In this document: positions 51,113 through 59,999 of the stretch, one piece after another
Numbering within the stretch: position 1 is the first letter of the stretch
Layout: the number at the start of each line of letters is the position of its first letter
NCBI RefSeq assembly: GCF_021502725.1
Contig: NZ_JAKFFS010000002.1
Coordinates: 868,001-932,000 of the forward strand
Direction: 5' to 3'
From: Dyadobacter sp. CY345
Lineage (GTDB): Bacteria; Bacteroidota; Bacteroidia; Cytophagales; Spirosomataceae
Length of the DNA stretch: 64,000 nt
The notes under the pieces: generated by a model
The model's input: only the letters and a program-made list of their open reading frames with translations
Told to the model about the DNA's origin: nothing
Database searches by the model: none
Translations under genes and position numbers: made by a program

Positions 51113-52612
51113 TTGAAAATATCGCGCTTTTTTATAGTCTTCTTATTTCTGGTTACACTGCAATCAAAAGCAGATGACATTGTCAATGATGTAATTTTTA
51201 GTCCAAAACTGCAACGCGCTTATTTTGACATACAGAAATTAAAAATTGAATCTGCACGCGCGCTCATTGATGAAGAAAGAAAAGTTAATCCGGCCAACGG
51301 ACTTATTCAATATCTGGATAATTATGCGGACCTGCATTATTTGCTGATTAGTGAAGATAAAAAATCTTTCAAGGCGTGGAGTGAGCGGGAAGATTTAAGA
51401 TTGGCCGCGCTTGCCAAACTTCCGAATACTTCTCCTTACAAACGTTTTTTTCAGGCTGAGATCCGGTTGCATTGGGCTTTTATCAAAATGAAATTCGGTA
51501 ACGAAGGAAGCGCTTCCTGGGATGTTATCAAAGCATACCGCATTGCCGAAGAAAATAGAAAACGTTTTCCAAATTTTCGTCCGACATTAAAAACACTAGG
51601 GTTGCTCCATGTGTTGATCGGTTCTGTACCTGAGAACTATACCTGGGTAACAAAAATTCTCGGGCTGAAAGGAAACATCAAACTGGGGATTGAAGAAATT
51701 CAGCTGGTTCAGCGTGAGGAGCCATTTTTTCAACAGGAAAGTCAGTTGATAAATCTTTTGCTTCATGCCTATACCTTGCAGCTGAGCGATGACCAACAAG
51801 TCTTATTAAAACAATTACCAAAAAACCAGCCTGATAATTTACTGTTGCATTTTTTTGCTACAACAATTCTCATGAAGGAAGGCAAAAGTGAAGAGGCACT
51901 TTATTATCTCAACCACGGCCCGACGGGTGAAGAATACATTGATTTTCCGTTCCTCGATTATTTAAGAGGAGAAATCGCTCTGCAAAAGGGTAAGTACGAC
52001 ATAGCCAATTTTTTCTATACAAAATTTCAGAAACGGTATAAGGGATTCAATTATATCAAAGACAGCAATATGAAGCTGTTCATGACGCGTTGGCTGGCTA
52101 ATCGTGATGCGGACGCGGCACAGTATATGAAACTGGCTGCAACGACAGGAACTACGATCATTGAAGGTGATAAATTTGCGTTGAGGCTGGCTGATGAATT
52201 CGAGGAAGGGAAGCTTCTCCCAGAACAGAAAATACTATACAAAGCCCGTTACGCAACTGATGGAGGATACCTGACAGAAGCTTGGGATTTTATGAACAAC
52301 TATACTGAAAAGTCTTTCAACACGGTCAGTGATAAGGCAGAGCTTAATTACCGCAAAGGCAGGATTCTTCAGAAGATGGATCAGATCGAAAAGTGTACGC
52401 CTTACTACGATCGCGCTATCTACCTGACAAAAAATACGCTGTTAACTTTTGGGCCTTCTGCTGCACTTCAAATGGGTTATATTATGCGTGACAAAAAGCA
52501 GAATTCCGTTGCGGTTAATTATTTCAAGACGGCGATGGCTTATAAAAAACACGAATATAAAAACAGCATTGACAACAAGGCAAAAGCTGCATTAACCGAG
52601 TTGGGTCAATAA
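51113..52612 (+). CDS. TPR-like exported protein of unknown function
   Basis: The 499-residue protein has a signal peptide (MKISRFFIVFLFLVTLQSKA) from a TTG start; no better ATG is nearby. The body is helical with tetratricopeptide-like pairs, for example EEALYYLNHG...LDYLRGEIALQKGKYDIANFFY and NYRKGRILQKMDQIEKCTPYYDRAI. The first half contains a PNFRPTLKTLGLLHVLIGSVPENYTW segment that I recall from unnamed Bacteroidota proteins but cannot assign. Likely periplasmic; partners unknown. Radial context: precedes radC by 50 bp, same strand. Confidence 0.8.
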   Translation: MKISRFFIVFLFLVTLQSKADDIVNDVIFSPKLQRAYFDIQKLKIESARALIDEERKVNPANGLIQYLDNYADLHYLLISEDKKSFKAWSEREDLRLAALAKLPNTSPYKRFFQAEIRLHWAFIKMKFGNEGSASWDVIKAYRIAEENRKRFPNFRPTLKTLGLLHVLIGSVPENYTWVTKILGLKGNIKLGIEEIQLVQREEPFFQQESQLINLLLHAYTLQLSDDQQVLLKQLPKNQPDNLLLHFFATTILMKEGKSEEALYYLNHGPTGEEYIDFPFLDYLRGEIALQKGKYDIANFFYTKFQKRYKGFNYIKDSNMKLFMTRWLANRDADAAQYMKLAATTGTTIIEGDKFALRLADEFEEGKLLPEQKILYKARYATDGGYLTEAWDFMNNYTEKSFNTVSDKAELNYRKGRILQKMDQIEKCTPYYDRAIYLTKNTLLTFGPSAALQMGYIMRDKKQNSVAVNYFKTAMAYKKHEYKNSIDNKAKAALTELGQ

Positions 52613-52662
52613 AATTTTCTCATTACTTATTTAAAATTCGCCGTCATAGAAATAAATTTTCT

Positions 52663-53367
52663 ATGTCAGAGGATAATTCTTACAATCCGCGAAAAATATT
52701 GAGTTGGGCGGAAGAAGACCGGCCGCGTGAAAAACTCATTTTAAAAGGCAGGGCAGCGTTGTCAGATGCCGAACTTATTGCAATCCTGATCGGATCGGGC
52801 ACGGTCTCACTCTCCGCAGTTGATGTCGCCAAGGGAATCATGAACTCCGTCAATAACAATATCAGCGAACTCGCGCGTCAGGGTATCAAAGATCTGATGA
52901 AAAATAAGGGTATCGGCGAGGCAAAAGCCATCACCATTATGGCGGCCATGGAATTGGGGAGGCGAAGGAATGATATTCCGGAAAACCGGCGCCGACATAT
53001 TAAATCATCAAACGACATTTATGATGAGATGAAACCACATTTGATGGACAAAGCCCATGAAGAATTCTGGATTATTCTTTTGAACCGGGCAAACGAAGTC
53101 ATCAAATCAGTCGCTGTGAGCGTTGGCGGAATTTCCGGGACGGTTTGTGATCCTAAAATGATATTCAACCATGCTCTGGAAAATAAAGCGAGTGGGATAG
53201 TACTCGTGCATAATCATCCATCCGGCCAGTTAAAAGCCAGTGTCGCAGATATCAATTTGACTGAACAACTTAGAAAGGCAGGAAATCTTCTAGATCTTCC
53301 GATCCTCGACCACGTGATATTCACAGATAAAGGATTTTATAGCTTTGCCGATGAAGGGATTTTTTGA
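52663..53367 (+). CDS. radC: RadC-family JAB/MPN metalloprotein
   Basis: RadC proteins have an N-terminal helix-hairpin-helix (LMKNKGIGEAKAITIMAAMELGRR) and a C-terminal JAMM-type zinc domain. The metal motif is intact: VLVHNHPSGQLKASVADINLTEQ, followed by LDHVIFTDKGFYSFADEG. An opening RPREKLILKGRAALSDAELIAILIGSG is diagnostic. The 234 residues are normal. Despite the repair-protein name, direct repair activity has not been confirmed for the family. Convergent with the next gene, with a 1-bp gap. Confidence 0.95.
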   Translation: MSEDNSYNPRKILSWAEEDRPREKLILKGRAALSDAELIAILIGSGTVSLSAVDVAKGIMNSVNNNISELARQGIKDLMKNKGIGEAKAITIMAAMELGRRRNDIPENRRRHIKSSNDIYDEMKPHLMDKAHEEFWIILLNRANEVIKSVAVSVGGISGTVCDPKMIFNHALENKASGIVLVHNHPSGQLKASVADINLTEQLRKAGNLLDLPILDHVIFTDKGFYSFADEGIF

Positions 53368-53368
53368 A

Positions 53369-54172
53369 TTAAAAAATCAACTCCTTTCTTACAACTCCTT
53401 CGAGTTCACGGTAAGGAATTGTGAACGAAATAGCGCCACGGGCATAAGCTGCAATTTCGTAAGGGTTGTAATAAAAAAAGACACCTTCCTTTGTCAAAGC
53501 ATAGTTCGCGGGTAGGAAAAATTTATGATTAGACAAGAAATATCCTGCTCCTTCCAGATTGGTAGTATCAGCCAGATTTTCAAGTTTTCTGAAAGCTTTT
53601 TCAACCTTGTTCAATAGAGCCGTAGTATCGGAAACAAACGATTTTATATTCTTTTCTTCACCGGTTCTTGCATCGAAAATATAATAGGAACGGAAGCTAT
53701 TCGGATGCGCTCCTCCCAGAAAAGCATAGTGATCAAACTGATACTGAATAATTTTCGCAGAAGTCATTACCGTATCACCTTTCAATTCAATTTCCCAACA
53801 TCCCGGTGCTTCCGGAAAATCAGCCTTGAATTTTTTATAATTACTGTCAAATATGGCAAATGCAGATTCAACCGTTTTATCTGATCCTGGTTTTGGAGGA
53901 TTACCACTTAAATCTGCATTATCATTAATTCGGTCAATGATTTTTTTATTCAGAAATGCATGCATTTCTGAATAAAGTGTATCTGTAGCCACAGGTTCCC
54001 ATACGTTAACTTTCAGACTTACTCCGCCGCTTATCGTGTCGCATTTCCCTAATTCAATTTTGTTGAATTTTCCAGCTCTTGGTACCGAACGGACCTCTTC
54101 TTTTTTTGAAGAAGGTGTGCAGGATATGTAAAAAATAACTGTTAGCAATATAAGTAGATGAGAAATGCGCAT
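53369..54172 (-). CDS. DUF3298/DUF4163-type lipoprotein (RsiV-like)
   Basis: Preferred start MRISHLLILLTVIFYISCTPSS gives a lipobox (YISC), so it is an anchored lipoprotein; an ATG 42 bp upstream is less likely. The rest resembles DUF4163 followed by DUF3298 (YQFDHYAFLGGAHPNSFRSYYIFDARTGEE and the closing NPYEIAAYARGAISFTIPYREL), the fold of the anti-sigma factor RsiV's lysozyme-binding domain. It lacks the cytosolic anti-sigma part, so a lysozyme-inhibitor or ligand-binding role is possible. It carries a perfect 32-bp palindrome in its coding sequence (see findings). Confidence 0.85.
   Translation of the reverse strand: MRISHLLILLTVIFYISCTPSSKKEEVRSVPRAGKFNKIELGKCDTISGGVSLKVNVWEPVATDTLYSEMHAFLNKKIIDRINDNADLSGNPPKPGSDKTVESAFAIFDSNYKKFKADFPEAPGCWEIELKGDTVMTSAKIIQYQFDHYAFLGGAHPNSFRSYYIFDARTGEEKNIKSFVSDTTALLNKVEKAFRKLENLADTTNLEGAGYFLSNHKFFLPANYALTKEGVFFYYNPYEIAAYARGAISFTIPYRELEGVVRKELIF
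53945..53976. repeat. Perfect 32-bp palindrome inside the DUF3298 gene
   Basis: Each 16-base half is the exact reverse complement of the other with no spacer; the left half on the plus strand is TTTATTCAGAAATGCA. It encodes the segment around SEMHAFLNKKI. It could form a cruciform in DNA or a long hairpin in the mRNA. Confidence 0.8.
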
Positions 54173-54258
54173 GAATACCAGGTTGATGAAGTGAATTTTA
54201 GACAAAAAAAGCATAAATTTTAAACTTGGTAAAAGCTTAAAATTTATGCCAATATTAT

Positions 54259-54993
54259 TTACAGACTCATTAATTCCTTGAAACGGATTGCCTGGCGGCG
54301 GGAAATTTCAATTTTATCTCCACCTTGCAGCGTTACCAAAAGTCCACCGCTGAACCAAGGTTCAATTTTTTCGATCCAATGCAGGTTTATGATATGTTTA
54401 CGGTTTGCCCTGAAATATGTTCCCGGATCTAGCCGCTCTTCCAGATTATTTAGTGATTTTAGCACAAGCGGTTTCTGATCGTCGAAATGCAGACGCACGT
54501 AATTACCCATAGATTCAAACAAACGGACTTTTCCAAGTTTTACGAACCAGCACTTTTCCCCGTCTTTTACAAAAACCTGATCGTTTTCTCCAAGAATTTT
54601 TTCTACACGTTCATTGTTCGCAGTGGATGTTTCGTGTGGTGCCTGATTTTCTTCAATTCTGTGAATTGTCTCCTTTAAACGTTCATTATCAATCGGTTTG
54701 AGAAGGTAATCTAAGGCGTTGTACTCAAAGGCTTTGATCGCATATTCATCGTAGGCGGTCGTGAAAATAACTTCCGGCGTTTTCCCTTCGATAGATGACA
54801 AAAGCTCGAAGCCATTTTTGCCGGGCATCTGGATGTCCAGAAACAATAATTCAGGCTGTAATTCATCGATCATTACCAGCGCCTCTTCGGCATTGGCAGC
54901 TTCGCCAATGATTTCGATTTTGGTGTACGGTTCAAGTAATCTTTTCAGTTCATTTCTTGCTAGGCGTTCATCATCAACAATAAGCGTTCTCAT
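54259..54993 (-). CDS. LytTR-family response regulator
   Basis: Two-domain regulator. The receiver domain opens MRTLIVDDERLARNELKRLL with the phosphoacceptor Asp53 in LLFLDIQMPG and conserved VIFTTAYDEYAIKAFEYNALDYLLKP; the C-terminal LytTR DNA-binding domain ends KIEISRRQAIRFKELMSL. ATG at 54993 is chosen since the upstream open frame adds 64 residues with no receiver similarity. The partner kinase is directly upstream (82 bp). Regulated genes are unknown, but LytTR sites may lie nearby. Confidence 0.95.
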   Translation of the reverse strand: MRTLIVDDERLARNELKRLLEPYTKIEIIGEAANAEEALVMIDELQPELLFLDIQMPGKNGFELLSSIEGKTPEVIFTTAYDEYAIKAFEYNALDYLLKPIDNERLKETIHRIEENQAPHETSTANNERVEKILGENDQVFVKDGEKCWFVKLGKVRLFESMGNYVRLHFDDQKPLVLKSLNNLEERLDPGTYFRANRKHIINLHWIEKIEPWFSGGLLVTLQGGDKIEISRRQAIRFKELMSL

Positions 54994-55075
54994 GGCGGAT
55001 TTGGGGGATTGTTTATTTATTAAAATCTTGAATCGATTTCTGAGTTTTACAGGAATTGCTGTTAAATAACTTTTG

Positions 55076-56128
55076 TCAATCAACCTGTAAAAGCTGCATT
55101 TGATCGGAAAGTGTCGGAATGTGAACTTCTGAACAAACGACACCTTCTTTTTCCTGATATATTTTAAAGGAAGCACCCTTGCCATAAAGTATGGAAAGCC
55201 GCTCCGCAGTGTTTTTTAATCCAACCCCTCCCGAATCCGTACCTTCCAGATTCCCCGTATTTCTGATTTTGATAATTAAAACATCCTCTTCTATGTCTGA
55301 TTTCACTTCCAGAAAACCGCCGTGCATTTCCTTGGAAACACCGTGTTTGATGCCATTTTCTACCAAAGTTTGTAACATCATCGGTGGAACCTGCCAATAT
55401 ACTGCCTGCGGGCTCGACTCGATCGTATATTTCAAACGCTCTTCATACCGCACTTTTTCGAGTTCAAGATAATCTTCAACTGTTTTTAACTCTTCCTGCA
55501 AATCAACAGTTTTCCGGCGGTCAGCCAGGAGCGAATTTCGTAAAATATTAGATAATTGTGTAATGCTGATCTGCGCCTTTGATGGGTCTTCATATACCAA
55601 AGCGCGAATGCTGTTCAAAGCGTTAAATGTAAAATGCGGATTAAGCTGTGATCTTAATACCTTCGCCTCAGCTTCACGCATGGAGGTCTTCAGCATTATT
55701 TTTTCAAAATCAGTCAGCCGGTTTTGTTCAACGTAATGATAAACCGTGTAGGAAAGTATCCATGCTGTCAGATTCTTACACCACCCGGCATAATAATTCC
55801 AGAATACGAACGGCTGGTTCATCAGGTTTTCTTCCAGAATCTTTTTGTCGAGCGGCAAATTGACGACTGTCATGATAAGTCCTAAAAACATAACGGAAAG
55901 ACCTACCCGCAGCGCGAGTCTTGGAAGCGGTAAAGTTGACCAGTTCCAGCGCCGAATTACCAGTCTGTACAAATGTGTCAGGGTGATACCGAGAAGTATA
56001 TTGGCAAGGCTACTGTATAAATTGCTGAGATCAAAGCCATATTCGAGCGTGTACAACACAAATTCGTACATGATCAGTGTTGTCCAGCCTACAATTTGTA
56101 AGGTCCAGTAAATTTTCCTTTTGGACAT
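55076..56128 (-). CDS. LytS/YehU-type sensor histidine kinase
   Basis: Membrane kinase with four probable membrane segments in the first 135 residues and no separate extracellular sensor domain. The His_kinase domain holds the phosphorylated His165 in RSQLNPHFTFNALNSIRALV, and an ATPase domain follows (VPPMMLQTLVENGIKHGVS with the N-box Asn and SGGVGLKNTAERL). Paired with the LytTR regulator at 54259-54993. The 350 residues are usual for Bacteroidota LytS-like kinases. Confidence 0.93.
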   Translation of the reverse strand: MSKRKIYWTLQIVGWTTLIMYEFVLYTLEYGFDLSNLYSSLANILLGITLTHLYRLVIRRWNWSTLPLPRLALRVGLSVMFLGLIMTVVNLPLDKKILEENLMNQPFVFWNYYAGWCKNLTAWILSYTVYHYVEQNRLTDFEKIMLKTSMREAEAKVLRSQLNPHFTFNALNSIRALVYEDPSKAQISITQLSNILRNSLLADRRKTVDLQEELKTVEDYLELEKVRYEERLKYTIESSPQAVYWQVPPMMLQTLVENGIKHGVSKEMHGGFLEVKSDIEEDVLIIKIRNTGNLEGTDSGGVGLKNTAERLSILYGKGASFKIYQEKEGVVCSEVHIPTLSDQMQLLQVD

Positions 56129-56237
56129 GCTTTAAAGTTTACAGCAAAATGTTCACAACGATTTACAAAAATATAGAACCGCTGTGAGCTTTCCGTCATA
56201 AATACATCAAAGGAATTGAACCCAGACAAACGGTCTT

Positions 56238-56882
56238 TTATAGGGTTTGAGGTATTTCCAATGAAAGCAAATGAGTCGTATCGTTTTTTACTTCCAGTTC
56301 AAAACGTTGGGTATCGTATGAATAATTGATGCGGTATAAACAGAGGTTGCTATGTTCATAGTCATCCATATGAATCAAGGGCTGATTAAAAAGTGTTGTG
56401 AGTAACACCCGCATAGCGCGTCCATGCATGGCAATCAGAATATTCCTTTCATGGGGGCGCGACAAAATGGTTTCGATCACAGGGATCTGGCGGTCGCGTA
56501 CCTGGATCGGACTTTCGCCTCCATCCGCAGCACGGTTGAAATCACCTGCTTTCCAGGCCAGCACTAGCTCACGATAATAAGAAGAGTCGCCGGTGTTAGG
56601 TTCCTTGCCTTCACGCGTTCCCCAGGAAATTTCATTTAACCCTTCATATTTTTCAAAAGGAATTCCCTGATTAATAAATCCGCGGACAGATTGTTGCGTA
56701 CGCTGCAAGTTAGAAGTATATATTTTGTCAAACGGAACGTGTTGGTAGGCATTGAAAAAAGCAGCCGATTGCGCTTCTCCCCATTCATTGAGCATAGAAT
56801 CTACGCCGCTTCCCTGAACAACACCTTTACGATTAAGATCGGTTTCACCGTGGCGAATGAGATATATAGACTTTCTTTTCAA
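56238..56882 (-). CDS. Histidine phosphatase (phosphoglycerate-mutase-like)
   Basis: Cytoplasmic phosphatase with the RHG catalytic motif (YLIRHGETDLNRKGVVQG, phospho-His) and the second His in LIAMHGRAMRVLL. The IYTSNLQRTQQSVRGFI and EISWGTREGKE regions are typical of the branch that includes cobalamin-pathway and sugar-phosphate phosphatases. The 214 residues are normal. Substrate uncertain. It is divergent from the thioesterase gene across 85 bp. Confidence 0.9.
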   Translation of the reverse strand: MKRKSIYLIRHGETDLNRKGVVQGSGVDSMLNEWGEAQSAAFFNAYQHVPFDKIYTSNLQRTQQSVRGFINQGIPFEKYEGLNEISWGTREGKEPNTGDSSYYRELVLAWKAGDFNRAADGGESPIQVRDRQIPVIETILSRPHERNILIAMHGRAMRVLLTTLFNQPLIHMDDYEHSNLCLYRINYSYDTQRFELEVKNDTTHLLSLEIPQTL

Positions 56883-56904
56883 AATAATTGTATTATTTAA
56901 ATAT

Positions 56905-56912
56905 TATTTTTG
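56905..56912 (+). promoter_or_regulatory. Candidate -7 box upstream of the thioesterase gene
   Basis: TATTTTTG fits TAnnTTTG exactly, 55 bp before the start codon. The upstream TTG (56888-56890) is closer than the standard spacing. Confidence 0.35.
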
Positions 56913-56967
56913 CAAATACCTTGTTTTTGACTAATATAGCAGATACAAATTTATATAATTTTTAGAT

Positions 56968-57393
56968 ATGTTTACAACATCCATTTCACTGGAAGCAGTT
57001 CAATCTTTTAGCAAGAACACGATCGCCAGTCATTTAGGAATTGAATTCACAGAAATAGGAGCAGATTATATTGTGGCAAAAATGCCGGTGGACCATCGGA
57101 CACATCAGCCTTTTGGCATATTGCATGGTGGCGCTTCTGTTGTACTTGCAGAAACTTTGGGGAGCATTGCTTCGTTCTTATGTCTAAAGGATCCTGATAA
57201 CCAACATGCGGTGGGTTTGGAGATAAATGCGAATCATCTGCGGTCAGCCCGGGAGGGATTTGTTTATGGTAGGGTTACACCGATTCATGTCGGCAGAACT
57301 ACGCATATCTGGGATATCAAGATTACGAATGAAGAAAATAAGCTGGTTTGTGTCAGCAGGCTCACCGTAGCCATCGTGAACGCGAACCGATAA
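56968..57393 (+). CDS. Hotdog-fold acyl-CoA thioesterase (probable DHNA-CoA thioesterase)
   Basis: Single hotdog domain of the PaaI/YbdB type. The HGGASVVLAETLGSIASFL motif supplies the helix with the catalytic Glu, preceded by HQPFGIL and followed by NHLRSAREGFVYGRVTPIHVGRTTHIWDI. Since isochorismate synthase follows 49 bp later on the same strand, release of 1,4-dihydroxy-2-naphthoate from its CoA ester in menaquinone synthesis is a reasonable inference. The 141 residues match the family. Confidence 0.88.
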   Translation: MFTTSISLEAVQSFSKNTIASHLGIEFTEIGADYIVAKMPVDHRTHQPFGILHGGASVVLAETLGSIASFLCLKDPDNQHAVGLEINANHLRSAREGFVYGRVTPIHVGRTTHIWDIKITNEENKLVCVSRLTVAIVNANR

Positions 57394-57442
57394 TTGATTT
57401 TGTTATTGCAAGCGGGTGGCAACCTGTAAAAGATAAATTTTA

Positions 57443-58693
57443 ATGATTTCAACGAATATAACAACTGCTCATTCGGTCTTAGCAAAGTTTGAAGCAGAGG
57501 AACTCTGGTCGGCAGCGAAGGATTTGGGATTTCCCTGTGCGTTATGGAAACTTCCGCATACCAACGAAATTAGATTGCTTATCTCCATCAGAGAAAGCAT
57601 ACGCAGTTGTCAGCCGGATCTGGAAAAACTTTCTTCCGGATTTATCATCAGTCCTTTTCACTGGAAAGAGGAGCATGAGGTTCTTTACATGGAAGGTGAT
57701 ATTATCGCATTCTATTCTGAAACCGGCCAGTTAAATCATGTAGACAATTTATTAGGAGAAGAGCATCCCGAAATTGTCAAACTGATAAAAACAGCTTCTG
57801 ATATCAGGAAAAGTGCTGTTTTGGCTTCGGTAATTAATGTCGGCGTCTTACTTTCTGCGCTTCCTGATCAGGAAACAAAAGCCCGTTTTGAAAGGACGGT
57901 GGAGCTGGCGGTGTCGGCGATTAAACAAAAACAATTTCACAAAGTTGTTTTGTCAAGAACAAAGAAACTTACTTATACCGATCAGTTTCAGCCAGCCAAA
58001 GCTTTTCAAAAACTCGCAAAAACCTACGGGCACGCCTTTGTATCCCTTGTAAATTTACCTGAGCAAAAAGAACTCTGGCTTGGCGCAAGCCCGGAATCAC
58101 TGGTTCAGCAAAAAGCAGATGGGACCTTCAAAACAATGTCGTTGGCCGGAACACAGAAAGCGAGAGAAGAAGACGGAAGTCTTATTCCAAAATTTGATAT
58201 CCGCTGGGGAGAAAAGGAAATCGAGGAACAGGCACTTGTAAGCCGTTACATCATTGAATGTTTTAAAAAGATAAGGTTACGGGAATATCTTGAAACCGGA
58301 CCAAAAACGGTGTTGGCAGGAAACCTATATCATCTGCGCACTGATTTTGAAGTTGATACCAACGAGCTCAATTTTCCTGAATTACCTTCTGTCATGCTTC
58401 GCCTGCTACATCCAACTTCTGCTGTCTGCGGCGTGCCTAAAATTCCAAGTCTTCAGTTTCTTACCGATATTGAAGGATATGACCGATCATTTTACAGCGG
58501 ATTTTTGGGGCCGGTCCAGGTCGAGGGAGAATCTAACTTATTTGTAAATCTTCGGACTGTCCGTTTGAAAGATCAAATTGCAACATTTTATGCCGGTGCA
58601 GGTATTACCGAAGATTCAATTCCCGAGAGAGAATGGGAAGAAACCGAGATGAAATGTGAGACACTTTTGAAAGTCATCGCAAAAGATTTTTGA
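57443..58693 (+). CDS. menF: Isochorismate synthase
   Basis: Chorismate-utilising enzyme that forms isochorismate for menaquinone. Conserved stretches near the C-terminal two thirds are KQFHKVVLSRTKKL, LWLGASPESLVQ, TMSLAGTQKA, HLRTDFEV, LHPTSAVCGVPK, DRSFYSGFLGPV and RTVRLKDQIATFYAGAGI; Mg-binding Glu residues lie in these. The N-terminal ~130 residues are divergent, as usual. At 416 residues the length is normal. In an operon with the thioesterase gene; other men genes are not in the window. A hairpin follows at 58759. Confidence 0.94.
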   Translation: MISTNITTAHSVLAKFEAEELWSAAKDLGFPCALWKLPHTNEIRLLISIRESIRSCQPDLEKLSSGFIISPFHWKEEHEVLYMEGDIIAFYSETGQLNHVDNLLGEEHPEIVKLIKTASDIRKSAVLASVINVGVLLSALPDQETKARFERTVELAVSAIKQKQFHKVVLSRTKKLTYTDQFQPAKAFQKLAKTYGHAFVSLVNLPEQKELWLGASPESLVQQKADGTFKTMSLAGTQKAREEDGSLIPKFDIRWGEKEIEEQALVSRYIIECFKKIRLREYLETGPKTVLAGNLYHLRTDFEVDTNELNFPELPSVMLRLLHPTSAVCGVPKIPSLQFLTDIEGYDRSFYSGFLGPVQVEGESNLFVNLRTVRLKDQIATFYAGAGITEDSIPEREWEETEMKCETLLKVIAKDF

Positions 58694-58758
58694 AAAAAAT
58701 TACAAACCTGCATTAAACTTTTATAGTAGAAAACCATCTAAGCCGTATTACCTTTACA

Positions 58759-58794
58759 TAACATCCACAAAACAACCAGGTTTTGTGGGTGTTA
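58759..58794 (+). terminator. Intrinsic terminator after menF
   Basis: Arms TAACATCCACAAAAC and GTTTTGTGGGTGTTA (15 bp, one G-T wobble) with a six-base loop. Only a modest T-stretch follows, so termination may be incomplete. Confidence 0.7.
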
Positions 58795-58846
58795 TCTATT
58801 CCTAACGAAACAAAAATTCAAAAATTCCCTGAAATAGTACAACTTT

Positions 58847-59962
58847 ATGAATCTTAACCTTCACAGACCAAATATTTTATGTAGGTCTTTTTTAGTTAAT
58901 CCAATCTTTTCTTCTCTGATTCTGTTTTTTTTCTGCACAATTATTTTGTCGTGTGGAGAAAAGAAAGATACTTTCAAACAAGAAAAAGGTAAGTCTGATG
59001 CGACGATCGTTGATGTTATTATTGCTTCGCGGGAAAGTGTCAGTGACAAAGTTGAGGTAAACGGAACGGTGGTTGCCAATGAATTTGCGGAATTAAGACC
59101 GGAAGTGAGTGGCCTGCTTACTTATCTGAATGTGCCGGAAGGAAAGACGATTCAAAAGGGAACTGTTATTGCGCGTATTAATAATGCAGACTTAACAGCT
59201 CAGCTTGAAAAATCAAAAGTCATGCTGGATATGGCCATAAAAACTGAGGAAAGACTTGCAAAGCTTATTGCGGTGAACGGTGTAAATCAGGCAGATTATG
59301 ATTTGGCGATCAATACTTCCAATTCCTATCGGGCCGATATTGTATATCAACAGGCTCTAATCGATAAAACAATCATTCGTGCGCCTTTTACGGGTGTTGT
59401 TGGATTAAGAAAAGTTAGTGCCGGTACGTATGTGTCGCCGACAATGGTTATTGCCACGATGCAGCAGCTTAATAATCTGAGGATAGATTTTACTGTTCCA
59501 GAAGTTTATCAGGATTTTGTTAAAAAAGGAGGAAAGGTTGATGTAGTAATTGACCAGAATGGAAATGTCCAGAAAGCGACAGTTATTGCAACTGAACCGC
59601 AGATTGATCAGAGTACCAGAAATATAACCGTAAGAGCAACCCTGAGCGGTGCAGCATTCAATCCGGGTTCATTTGCCAAAGTGTACCTGAATGCCGGCGC
59701 TCAGAAAAGCAGTATTCTAATTCCGACAAACTGCATCATTCCTGAATCACGAAATAAAAAGGCAGTTGTGGTAAAAAATGGCAAAGCGACTTTCGTTACG
59801 ATAGAAACGGGCGTTCGCAAGGCTGATTTTGTGGAAGTTACCCAAGGTATAAGTGTAGGCGATTCCGTAGTTGTTTCCGGGGTATTGTTCGCCCGTCCCG
59901 ATGCGCCAGTGAAAGTGAGAACAGTGAAAAACCTGAAGACATCAACAGCACCAGCTGAATAA
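58847..59962 (+). CDS. RND efflux periplasmic adaptor lipoprotein
   Basis: Membrane-fusion protein linking the inner-membrane pump to the outer-membrane channel. A long signal segment ends in the lipobox TIILSC (Cys36). The body has the usual order: beta-barrel strands, lipoyl-like half (NEFAELRPEVSGLLTYLNVPEGKTIQKGTVIARI), a helical hairpin (AQLEKSKVMLDMAIKTEERLAKL...), second lipoyl half (IRAPFTGVVGLRKVSAGTYVSPTMVI) and membrane-proximal domain. The 371 residues match. Gap of 37 bp to the pump gene. Confidence 0.94.
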   Translation: MNLNLHRPNILCRSFLVNPIFSSLILFFFCTIILSCGEKKDTFKQEKGKSDATIVDVIIASRESVSDKVEVNGTVVANEFAELRPEVSGLLTYLNVPEGKTIQKGTVIARINNADLTAQLEKSKVMLDMAIKTEERLAKLIAVNGVNQADYDLAINTSNSYRADIVYQQALIDKTIIRAPFTGVVGLRKVSAGTYVSPTMVIATMQQLNNLRIDFTVPEVYQDFVKKGGKVDVVIDQNGNVQKATVIATEPQIDQSTRNITVRATLSGAAFNPGSFAKVYLNAGAQKSSILIPTNCIIPESRNKKAVVVKNGKATFVTIETGVRKADFVEVTQGISVGDSVVVSGVLFARPDAPVKVRTVKNLKTSTAPAE

Positions 59963-59999
59963 AAGGCGGAAAGTTGTCCATTCTTTTGATATCCAACCT

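Noticed and set aside
54994-55185. N-terminal 64-residue extension of the LytTR regulator
   Set aside because: It has no receiver similarity, is rich in Lys and aromatic residues, and reaches into the upstream kinase gene; the ATG at 54993 gives the canonical receiver start.
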